DNA of 7,441 nucleotides, from positions 1 through 7,441 of the forward strand of contig JAISMD010000088.1 in assembly GCA_031276935.1 (NCBI GenBank), read 5' to 3'. Source of the DNA: Puniceicoccales bacterium (GTDB lineage Bacteria; Verrucomicrobiota; Verrucomicrobiia; Opitutales; LL51). A program made the position numbers and the translations under genes. Positions within the stretch are counted from its first letter, which is position 1. Each line of letters opens with the position of its first letter. Below, one piece after another: positions 1 to 5,313 of the stretch. The notes under the pieces were generated by a model. The model ran no database searches, had not been told where the DNA came from, and saw nothing but the letters and a program-made list of their open reading frames with translations.

Positions 1-267
1 CTCCCAACCGCGATTGACGATGGCTTCATACCAGGCCCCCCGGATTTTTTGCAGATGGGAAACATCCCGCAGCTTTTGCACACTGCGTTTCAGCGTACTC
101 ATTCCCGGCAATAAAATCGCCAGTAAAATTGCGATAATCGCGAAAACGAAAATAACTTCAATCAGCGTAAATGCTTTTAGCTTTAGCTGTTTCCTGTTTC
201 CTGTTTCCTGTTTCCTGTTTCCTGTTTCCTGTTTCCTGTTTCCTGTTTCCTGTTTCCCTACTAACAT
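1..267 (-). CDS. Type IV prepilin / type II secretion pseudopilin-like protein, N-terminal part (3' end outside window)
   Basis: This frame is absent from a simple complete-ORF view because it runs off the left edge; 89 codons are visible. Residues 32-53 read AFTLIEVIFVFAIIAILLAILL, the class III signal of type IV pilins and pseudopilins: a cleavage site (after Ala32), Phe at mature +1, Glu at mature +5 (Glu37), then one hydrophobic helix, followed by a charged amphipathic stretch. Such proteins are cut and N-methylated by the prepilin peptidase PilD and assemble into pili or the type II secretion pseudopilus. The start is the only in-frame ATG: a TAG lies upstream, and no ATG, GTG or TTG occurs between the repeat and the hydrophobic helix. 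Translation therefore passes through ten 7-bp repeats, giving a leader of about 32 residues with three KQETGNR copies, longer and more polar than usual. Ala rather than Gly at -1 is tolerated in PVC-type prepilins. The C-terminal domain is not visible, so pilus versus secretion role is open. Confidence 0.8.
   Translation of the reverse strand, partial: MLVGKQETGNRKQETGNRKQETGNRKQLKLKAFTLIEVIFVFAIIAILLAILLPGMSTLKRSVQKLRDVSHLQKIRGAWYEAIVNRGWE
188..257. repeat. Heptanucleotide tandem repeat, (TGTTTCC)10 on the plus strand
   Basis: Ten perfect head-to-tail copies of TGTTTCC (GGAAACA on the coding minus strand), 70 bp with no mismatch. The tract lies inside the leader of the prepilin gene. As 7 is not a multiple of 3, the codons cycle with a 7-residue period (KQETGNR) and the exit frame depends on copy number. 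With ten copies the exit frame joins the FTLIEV pilin frame. In the other two exit frames, translation meets TAA within two codons or TGA after about ten codons. Confidence 0.97.
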
Positions 268-271
268 GCAA

Positions 272-301
272 TTTATAATGCAAATCTATATCAAATGTCA
301 A
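272..301 (-). promoter_or_regulatory. Sigma70-like promoter of the prepilin gene, probably giving a leaderless mRNA
   Basis: On the minus strand a perfect -35 TTGACA (301-296) is followed after 18 bp by a -10 TATAAA (277-272). Only four bases (TTGC) separate the -10 from the ATG at 267. A start site 6-8 bases downstream of the -10 would fall on or within the ATG, so the transcript would have essentially no 5' leader. No Shine-Dalgarno-like sequence is present. The match is seen directly; use of the promoter and leaderless translation are inferred. Confidence 0.6.
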
Positions 302-360
302 AGGAAAAATTCCAAAACATTTTACCTATTATCCATTTTCTACCTAAAAAACTAAAATAC

Positions 361-386
361 TTGACAATAAATCCCCGCAATATTTA
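361..386 (+). promoter_or_regulatory. Possible promoter of the cysteine desulfurase gene (clear -35, weak -10)
   Basis: A perfect TTGACA (361-366) stands 76 bases before the sufS ATG in the divergent intergenic region. The best AT-rich hexamer after it, TATTTA (381-386), is only 14 bp away, and the sequence at the usual 17-bp spacing (TTAACC) is a poor -10. The element shares the octamer core ACTTGAC with the one in front of acpP. A real promoter is plausible but its -10 is not settled. Confidence 0.35.
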
Positions 387-442
387 ACCCCTTAAATAAT
401 CCTTGTTCGTCCCCCAATGCCTTCAATACTCAAATCCTTTCC

Positions 443-1651
443 ATGAACTTTGATGTCCACTCGTTCCGCCAACAATTCCCAATCCTAAATACGGAAAATC
501 ATTTCCATAAACCGTTGATTTACTTCGATAACGCTTCCACTTCCCAACTCCCTGAACCGGTCATCGAAGCTATGAATATACATCTCCGCCACCATAATGC
601 CAATGTGCATCGCGGTGTCTATGGATTAAGTGCCCAGGCCGAAGAAGTCTACGAATCAACCCGTAGGGAAATTGCCCAATGGATCCATGCCCGCGAACCT
701 CGGGAAATTATATTTAACTCCGGTACAACGGAGGGTCTCAATTTCCTCGCCTCCCAATTTACAAACCTAACCCCAACGGACGAAATTATTCTCTTTATCC
801 AGGAACATCATGCCAATATCTTGCCCTGGCAACGCCTCAACGGAACGATTCGAGTTGTTTCCATGGACGAAAAGGGCGACTTCGATGAAAACGATTTTGC
901 TGAAAAACTTTCGAAACATACAAAAATCGTTTCCGTGACCCACATTTCCAATGTTTTAGGGACCATAAATCCGGTCAAAAAAATCGCACAAATGACACAT
1001 TCCGTCGGTGCGATCTGCATCATCGATGGTGCCCAATCGATGGGCTGTGGCCCCATTGATGTCGAGGACATGGAGTGTGATTTTTTCCTAACCTCGGCGC
1101 ATAAGGCATTCGGACCAACGGGTATCGGTTGGCTCTACGGCCGCGCTTCCCTACTCGAAAACTTTAAGCCCTACCACGTGGGTGGAGGCATCATCGAACG
1201 GGTGCGCTTCGATCATCCGGCAACGTTTCGGGAAATACCGGCCCGTTTCGAAGCAGGGACTCCCAATATTTTGGGGATTGCCGGCTTACGGGAAGCGATT
1301 CGTTTTCTCCGATCAATGGACTGGGAAGCGGTACAAATCCATAGCGAAAAACTGAAAAATTTACTTCTGGAAATCCTTTCCAACAGCCCAGGAATTAAGG
1401 TTTTAAAACCGCATAACCATCGCACCGGAATCGTATCCTTCGCCCATAAACATATCCATCCCCATGACATCGCGAGTATTTTCGACGGCGAAGGAATCGC
1501 GGGTCGGGCAGGACACCACTGCGCCCAACCCTTGATGGCGGCACTGAATGTTCATGGGACAGTTCGTATTTCATTGGCTCCCTATAACACCCCCGAGGAA
1601 ATTCAAACTCTAATTCCCGCACTGGAACAGGTCGATCGTATTTTTTCCTAA
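443..1651 (+). CDS. sufS: Group II cysteine desulfurase (SufS/CsdA type)
   Basis: A PLP-dependent class V aminotransferase-fold enzyme of 402 residues, the usual SufS length (about 405). It converts L-cysteine to L-alanine and holds the sulfur as a persulfide for Fe-S cluster assembly in the cytosol. Visible landmarks: YFDNAST near residue 27, the phosphate-binding NSGTTEGLN (92-100), EHHAN (121-125), IDGAQS with the pyridine-binding Asp195, SAHKAFGPTG with the PLP lysine Lys221, and the active-site loop RAGHHCAQPLM with catalytic Cys360. The RxGHHC loop separates group II (SufS/CsdA) from the longer-loop NifS/IscS group I. The start at 443 is the first ATG after an in-frame stop and gives the typical FDVxxxRxxFPIL N-terminus; there is no ribosome binding site. 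No sufB, sufC, sufD, sufE or sufU lies beside it: the left neighbour is a divergent pilin gene and the right neighbour a convergent kinase. SufS rather than CsdA is the likelier name, but the sequence alone cannot fully separate them. Confidence 0.92.
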   Translation: MNFDVHSFRQQFPILNTENHFHKPLIYFDNASTSQLPEPVIEAMNIHLRHHNANVHRGVYGLSAQAEEVYESTRREIAQWIHAREPREIIFNSGTTEGLNFLASQFTNLTPTDEIILFIQEHHANILPWQRLNGTIRVVSMDEKGDFDENDFAEKLSKHTKIVSVTHISNVLGTINPVKKIAQMTHSVGAICIIDGAQSMGCGPIDVEDMECDFFLTSAHKAFGPTGIGWLYGRASLLENFKPYHVGGGIIERVRFDHPATFREIPARFEAGTPNILGIAGLREAIRFLRSMDWEAVQIHSEKLKNLLLEILSNSPGIKVLKPHNHRTGIVSFAHKHIHPHDIASIFDGEGIAGRAGHHCAQPLMAALNVHGTVRISLAPYNTPEEIQTLIPALEQVDRIFS

Positions 1652-1811
1652 AAAATTACATCTTTTTCGAAAAATTATACATTAAATAAAAAAATATTTT
1701 TTAATTTTTGACTTCCGGCCCCAGAAGTTCCGACACGGTCCACGGAATCTCCGATGGAACAAAATCCGGATTGGAAAAGGTGGGGAACGCTGGGAGCTTT
1801 TTTCTATTATT
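1652..1811. other. Convergent intergenic region
   Basis: This stretch separates the ends of sufS (plus) and the longer kinase (minus). Its left part is very AT-rich and has an almost perfect A/T-only palindrome around 1681-1704 (ATTAAAT...TTTAAT type). It could help end transcription from both sides, but it has no G+C-rich stem followed by a T run, so I do not call a terminator. A weak five-pair inverted repeat (ACTTC/GAAGT, 1711-1728) also lacks a T tail. No gene is visible. Confidence 0.4.
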
Positions 1812-3584
1812 TTAGGCCCCCTCAATCCATGGGAATTGTTGACGAATTTGCCGTTGATATTCAATTTGTTCTTGAATTTCCGCGGAGTCCCCAGTCAATT
1901 GCGATACATCTTGAATATTGTACTGTTCACTTTCCCAATGGGACAAACCCATGTTCTGTAATCCAAGCAATACCTGTTCCGCCGTCGGACGTTTTTCCGG
2001 ATTCTTGGAAAGACAATCCGCTGTCATCTGTGCCAACCGCTCCAATACCGGTTCCGGATAGGATTTGCCAGTTTTTTGCTGCATCCTTTGATTTATATCC
2101 TGGAATTGGCTATGAATGTTTTTATCTATTTCTTCTTTAGGTTTTCCTATCAGGTCCAACATGAATTTCGAAAGAGATGATCCATTCCACCCATAGAAAT
2201 CGTGTGTTAGAAGATCAGCGCCATCTCCAAATAACAAAGAAGGGAGTATGGTTCCTAAGGTATATACGTCATAGGCCGTTGTTGTACTTTTTTCTCCGAA
2301 AAAAATTTCGGGAGCTCTATTGGATGATCCTGCTCCCCCGAGCCACGTTCCTATTTCCGCAGCAAAGCCTAAATCAATGAGTTTGTATGTATAGTCATAT
2401 TTTACTTTATCCTTCAACTGCTTTCTTTCATCCTTTAATTGCTTTTTGGCCTCATTTTTTAGCTTTTTTTTCTTTTTTGATGCCAACTTTTCCCATGCAG
2501 TTACTACGGATTTCTCAGTTTCCCCACTTTTTAATTCCCCCGTTTCCCTTAAACTTTTTTCTAAAAGTTGTTTCGCTTTTGCTTCGATATGCTCATTTTT
2601 TATTGTTTCCGATGGTGTTAATACCCGTGGTAACACTTGCCTCTCGACCATAATATTAGGCAACTTCAAATCGTGGTGAACTCTCCCCGCTTGGTGCAAA
2701 CTATGCAGACCAAGAACTAATCCAGCTGCTCGTTCGACCGCTTTCTGGGGATCATCCACAAAACCATTTGCAAAGGGCGATTGCGTAGGATCTTTGGATT
2801 TGATCGCATCCTCCCCATCCATTCCTTGGATTTTTTCCTGCAAAAGGATTTCCTCCAGCAAAGGTGTTTCTCCAGGCAAAGGTGTTTCTTTGTTCTTTTT
2901 GCTCTCAATTACGTATGGATGTGGACGTACGATTACATCCAACCCTTGGAAATCAGAAACCTTACTCTTTATTCCAATTTCATTGGAACGAGCCGTTAGG
3001 GCATTCCCTACCTCACCCTCACGCCGGAATACGGCCTCTACCAATTTTTGCATTTCTCCATTTTTATTTGCTTTAGCCGTTTTCATTACGTATTCTTTTT
3101 TCGTTCCTTGTAACTTTACTGTTTCCGTAACACCGAATCCTCCAGATCCTATAGGTTCACGGCTTGCTATGATTGGTTTATCAGGTAAATTTCCCAATGG
3201 ATCTGGGTGGGCAGCTTTATATTTTTGGGGATCGACGGTGGACCAAAATGCAGCTTTTTCTTTAAGTTGTGCCAATCTTTCCTGAATATCCACCTTACTT
3301 TTATTGAACGTTGCCGATACCGTTTTTTTAGTTGTTCTCGCCGGGAGTTCTGCAAAACCTCCCTCCACTGACCACTCGGCTAATGTGACGAGTTCCTCCG
3401 TCGATTTCTTCGATTTTTCCAAAATTTTAGCCCTCATTTCCGGTGTATTTTTCCCCGGTTTAATACTTTCGAATATTTGACTGCCCAGTGCAAATCCCCT
3501 ATCATCTGCTAAAATTTTACAAGCCAATTTACGAGCTTCTTTTAATTGGCCTAAATAAGGCCCCTGATTTCTGATCTTATCCAT
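1812..3584 (-). CDS. Hanks-type Ser/Thr protein kinase (HHD/DLG type) with unassigned N-terminal region and large kinase-domain insertion
   Basis: A 590-residue protein that should phosphorylate Ser/Thr with ATP. Kinase landmarks in order: glycine loop GSGGFG (146-151), ATP lysine Lys168 (YVMK), a probable helix-C glutamate Glu189, catalytic loop VHHDLKLPN with Asp305, Lys307 and Asn310, metal-binding DLG (404-406) in place of DFG, APE (424-426), Asp439 in YDVYTLG, and Arg532 in EKRPTAEQ. All residues needed for activity are present, but the HRD arginine is His, making it a non-RD kinase. Residues 1-140 are charged, probably helical, and match nothing I recognise. Between the catalytic loop and DLG, where about 18 residues are normal, there are 98; the extra part is Lys/Glu-rich and ends in two KQLKD(E/K) heptads. 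There is no signal peptide, transmembrane segment, PASTA or other sensor domain, so it acts in the cytosol or is exported by a leaderless route. It is a paralog of the upstream kinase. Substrate unknown. Confidence 0.88.
   Translation of the reverse strand: MDKIRNQGPYLGQLKEARKLACKILADDRGFALGSQIFESIKPGKNTPEMRAKILEKSKKSTEELVTLAEWSVEGGFAELPARTTKKTVSATFNKSKVDIQERLAQLKEKAAFWSTVDPQKYKAAHPDPLGNLPDKPIIASREPIGSGGFGVTETVKLQGTKKEYVMKTAKANKNGEMQKLVEAVFRREGEVGNALTARSNEIGIKSKVSDFQGLDVIVRPHPYVIESKKNKETPLPGETPLLEEILLQEKIQGMDGEDAIKSKDPTQSPFANGFVDDPQKAVERAAGLVLGLHSLHQAGRVHHDLKLPNIMVERQVLPRVLTPSETIKNEHIEAKAKQLLEKSLRETGELKSGETEKSVVTAWEKLASKKKKKLKNEAKKQLKDERKQLKDKVKYDYTYKLIDLGFAAEIGTWLGGAGSSNRAPEIFFGEKSTTTAYDVYTLGTILPSLLFGDGADLLTHDFYGWNGSSLSKFMLDLIGKPKEEIDKNIHSQFQDINQRMQQKTGKSYPEPVLERLAQMTADCLSKNPEKRPTAEQVLLGLQNMGLSHWESEQYNIQDVSQLTGDSAEIQEQIEYQRQIRQQFPWIEGA
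1974..2061. repeat. 88-bp segment nearly identical to 3777-3864 (kinase C-lobe)
   Basis: Direct comparison by eye gives 81 of 88 matching bases with no gap between this stretch and 3777-3864. Both encode the end of the kinase C-lobe, YPEPVLERLA.MTADCLS..PEKRPTAEQ. The rest of the two genes is far more diverged at DNA level, so this patch points to recent gene conversion or strong local constraint. Confidence 0.85.
2403..2444 (-). repeat. Two imperfect 21-bp tandem repeats encoding KQLKDER / KQLKDKV
   Basis: The units 2403-2423 and 2424-2444 match at 16 of 21 positions and encode residues 381-394 of the longer kinase, at the end of its Lys-rich insertion. A related KKLKNEA precedes them at residues 373-379. 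This suggests the insertion grew by small in-frame duplications and forms a charged helix or coiled coil. Confidence 0.7.
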
Positions 3585-3608
3585 CGTATTTTATTTATTA
3601 TGCATGCT

Positions 3609-3636
3609 ATTATATTGTAAAAAATAAAGATAACAA
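3609..3636 (-). promoter_or_regulatory. Probable promoter of the longer kinase gene
   Basis: On the minus strand a perfect -10 TATAAT (3614-3609) is preceded at 16 bp by TTGTTA (3636-3631), four of six matches to the -35 consensus. Transcription would start near 3602, leaving a leader of about 18 bases before the ATG at 3584. This would let the longer kinase be expressed independently of the upstream kinase, although the two could also be cotranscribed across the 126-bp gap. No Shine-Dalgarno sequence is seen. Confidence 0.5.
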
Positions 3637-3688
3637 GATTTTGTGAAATTTTTTAAAAATTTTATCCGTAAAGTCTGCGAGCTTTAGG

Positions 3689-3712
3689 AAATGAAACTTT
3701 ATGCTTTCATTT
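3689..3712 (-). other. Small stem-loop at the stop codon of the shorter kinase
   Basis: AAATGAAA (3689-3696) and TTTCATTT (3705-3712) form a perfect 8-bp stem around an 8-base loop, overlapping the TAA of the shorter kinase on the minus strand. The stem is A+T-rich and is followed by CCTAAAG, not a T run, so it is not a standard intrinsic terminator. It may stabilise the 3' end or attenuate readthrough into the next gene, or be chance. Confidence 0.3.
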
Positions 3713-4880
3713 ACGAGATACTGTAAGAGCCACTGTTCCAATCGGATAAAGCAAAATTTTGTAATTGTAAAAGCATCTGTTCCGCCGTCGGACGTTTTTC
3801 CGGATCCATCGAAAGACAATCCGCTGTCATGGCCGCCAACCGCTCCAATACCGGTTCCGGATAGCATTGATTAATTTTTTCCTGCATCGCTTTATTCATC
3901 TTTTGAAAGCATTCCAAAACGAATTGATCCATCCTTTCCTTTGCTTTTTCGATCCCGGAAGCTTTTTCAATTTTTCGATAAACTTGGACAAAGGGAGAAG
4001 GTATGACCCGTGTGCGTTTTCGTTTCCTTTTAATCGCCCAAAAAACTTTATCGAGTAACCACTCCGTACCCCGTCCGAATAATAATGTGGGTAACATCGT
4101 CCCTAAACTGTATAGATCATAGGCCGATCTAGCAATCCGGTCCTTCTTCTCATTCGGACGCGGAGAAATATATTCCGGAGCCCCATTGCGGGATCGTAAT
4201 CTCGCATTTTCACCCATGGGGACCGTCCCTCCTAAATCGATGATGCGTATGCGGTAATATTCCTCTCCGGCCCCATCTTTTTGCCTCTCGAACATGATGT
4301 TTTTCAGCTTTAAATCGTGGTGCACTTTCCCGATCCGATGCAGGGAATGTAAACCCAATACCAAACCACAAATGCGTTCAATGGTTTTTTGTGGATCATC
4401 GATAAAACCATTGGCAAAAATAGGTAGGGGTTTGGTGGAATAAATCGCTTCCCACGCATTCGCACCCTCAATTTTTTCCTGGATAACCGTATCATTTTTC
4501 CGCATAACCGGGACAACTATAGTCTCCAATCCCTGTATGTCGGAACATAAAACATTTCCCTTTACCCCACGACATAGGTCGATCAAAGCCTGTCCAACGT
4601 CGGCTTCCTGTTGCAAATATTTTTGCGCTCCCTTGGCACCCGGTTTCGCTTTTTTCGCTATAATTTCCCGGATCTTTCCGGTCGCATCCTTAACCGTTGC
4701 CCTATAAATAATTCCGACCCCTCCTTCCTTTAACTTTTTACCTAACGTAATTTTTGCCCGCTTGCGAATGAGGGCCATGGGAAACGGAGAAGCCATCGCC
4801 TGGGAAGATTTTTTCGAGGAAAGACGAGGATTCCGCTCGGATGGCTTTAATTTTTTCCGAACATTATCCAAATCTTCCAT
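3711..4880 (-). CDS. Hanks-type Ser/Thr protein kinase (HHD/DLG type), shorter paralog
   Basis: A 389-residue kinase closely related in layout to the gene that follows it. Landmarks: degenerate glycine loop KEGGVG (51-56; the first Gly is Lys), ATP lysine Lys76 (EIIAK), probable helix-C Glu92, catalytic loop VHHDLKLKN with Asp189, Lys191 and Asn194, DLG (215-217), APE (234-236), Asp255 in YDLYSLG, and Arg363 in EKRPTAEQ. It should be active, as a non-RD enzyme. It shares with its paralog the string GLVLGLHSLH just before the catalytic loop, FANGF.DDPQK earlier, and an almost identical C-lobe end. It lacks the paralog's long N-terminus and Lys-rich insertion, having only 26 residues between Asp189 and the DLG Asp. 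A polybasic run KRKRKRTR (284-291) lies in the C-lobe. There is no signal peptide, membrane helix or sensor domain. The ATG at 4880 has no ribosome binding site; its 170-bp upstream region is shared divergently with acpP. Substrate unknown. Confidence 0.88.
   Translation of the reverse strand: MEDLDNVRKKLKPSERNPRLSSKKSSQAMASPFPMALIRKRAKITLGKKLKEGGVGIIYRATVKDATGKIREIIAKKAKPGAKGAQKYLQQEADVGQALIDLCRGVKGNVLCSDIQGLETIVVPVMRKNDTVIQEKIEGANAWEAIYSTKPLPIFANGFIDDPQKTIERICGLVLGLHSLHRIGKVHHDLKLKNIMFERQKDGAGEEYYRIRIIDLGGTVPMGENARLRSRNGAPEYISPRPNEKKDRIARSAYDLYSLGTMLPTLLFGRGTEWLLDKVFWAIKRKRKRTRVIPSPFVQVYRKIEKASGIEKAKERMDQFVLECFQKMNKAMQEKINQCYPEPVLERLAAMTADCLSMDPEKRPTAEQMLLQLQNFALSDWNSGSYSIS
3777..3864. repeat. 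88-bp segment nearly identical to 1974-2061 (kinase C-lobe)
   Basis: Second copy of the pair described at 1974-2061, in the same orientation and the same place in the kinase gene. The seven differences fall in two clusters, one of three (KNPE versus MDPE codons) and one of four (Gln/Met versus Ala/Met codons), rather than being spread over third codon positions. Confidence 0.85.
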
Positions 4881-5003
4881 GGATAGAGTAGGATAATTAT
4901 TTTTAAAAAAAACTCAAAAAAAATCAAAAAATTCATCATTTTCACCGGAAAAAATAAAAACATTCGGAAAGGAAAGACATTATAAAATAACTAAAAAAGT
5001 CAC

Positions 5004-5030
5004 TTGACTTGGAAAAGCATTATTCATAAG
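5004..5030 (+). promoter_or_regulatory. Possible promoter of the acpP-fabF-acyltransferase operon
   Basis: TTGACT (5004-5009) is a five-of-six -35 match, 41 bases before the acpP ATG. The best -10 candidate is CATAAG (5025-5030) at a short 15-bp spacing, so the assignment is weak. The same ACTTGAC core precedes sufS. The rest of the divergent region (4881-5003) is A-rich; it must also hold the promoter for the shorter kinase, for which I see no convincing pair. Confidence 0.35.
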
Positions 5031-5050
5031 TGTAGAGAATCGCAAAAATT

Positions 5051-5305
5051 ATGGCTGAAAAATCGATAGAACAGAGAGTCAAAGAAGTCATTGTTAATTC
5101 ACTCAACGTAAACGAAGAAAAAGTGACCGATGATGCATCATTTTTAGATGATTTAGGGGCGGATTCCCTAGGAACCGTCGAACTAATGATGGCCTTTGAA
5201 GATGAATTTGAAAACGAAATTGAAGGCGGTATCCCGGAGGCTGATGCGGAAAAATTACTCACCGTCAAGGACGTCATCGAATATATCAGAAGCCGCATCG
5301 CCTGA
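5051..5305 (+). CDS. acpP: Acyl carrier protein
   Basis: An acidic 84-residue protein with the AcpP fold signature. The 4'-phosphopantetheine attachment site is Ser39 in [12 protein letters not shown] (34-45); holo-ACP synthase modifies it, and the thiol then carries the growing acyl chain in type II fatty acid synthesis and donates acyl groups to lipid A enzymes in the cytosol. The N-terminal [15 protein letters not shown] and C-terminal [14 protein letters not shown] fit helices I and IV of primary ACPs. Two details differ from E. coli AcpP: DSLG instead of DSLD right after the serine, and about three extra residues (around EGG, 58-60) in the loop before IPEADAEKL. The ATG follows an in-frame region without Shine-Dalgarno; only a weak AGAGAA lies 12 bases upstream. 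It is the first gene of an operon, 8 bases from fabF, the usual ACP partner. Confidence 0.96.
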   Translation: MAEKSIEQRVKEVIVNSLNVNEEKVTDDASFLDDLGADSLGTVELMMAFEDEFENEIEGGIPEADAEKLLTVKDVIEYIRSRIA

Positions 5306-5313
5306 ACCTAACC

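Noticed and set aside
188..257. CRISPR-like array
   Set aside because: Units are 7 bp, contiguous and without spacers; this is a simple tandem repeat.
14..355. Plus-strand frame rich in FPVSCFL repeats
   Set aside because: Its repeat is only the antisense reading of the 7-bp tract, and the minus strand carries a clear prepilin with its own promoter over the same bases.
1664..1680. Palindrome TTTTTCGAAAAA after sufS as a terminator
   Set aside because: The stem is nearly all A/T with no real loop, and no separate T run follows; too weak to call.
1754..2140. Plus-strand frame opposite the kinase C-terminus
   Set aside because: It overlaps well-conserved kinase C-lobe codons on the other strand and resembles no family.
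2387..2679. Overlapping hydrophobic, Phe-rich plus-strand frames that look like small membrane proteins
   Set aside because: They are the reverse of the Lys-rich (AAA/AAG) insertion of the longer kinase; TTT/CTT codons give a false membrane-protein look.
3643..3664. A/T-only inverted repeat between the kinases as a terminator
   Set aside because: No G+C in the stem and no proper T tail on either strand; expected by chance in such AT-rich spacer DNA.
5020..5298. Ser-rich minus-strand frame opposite acpP
   Set aside because: Antisense shadow of the acidic acpP gene, whose family match is unambiguous.
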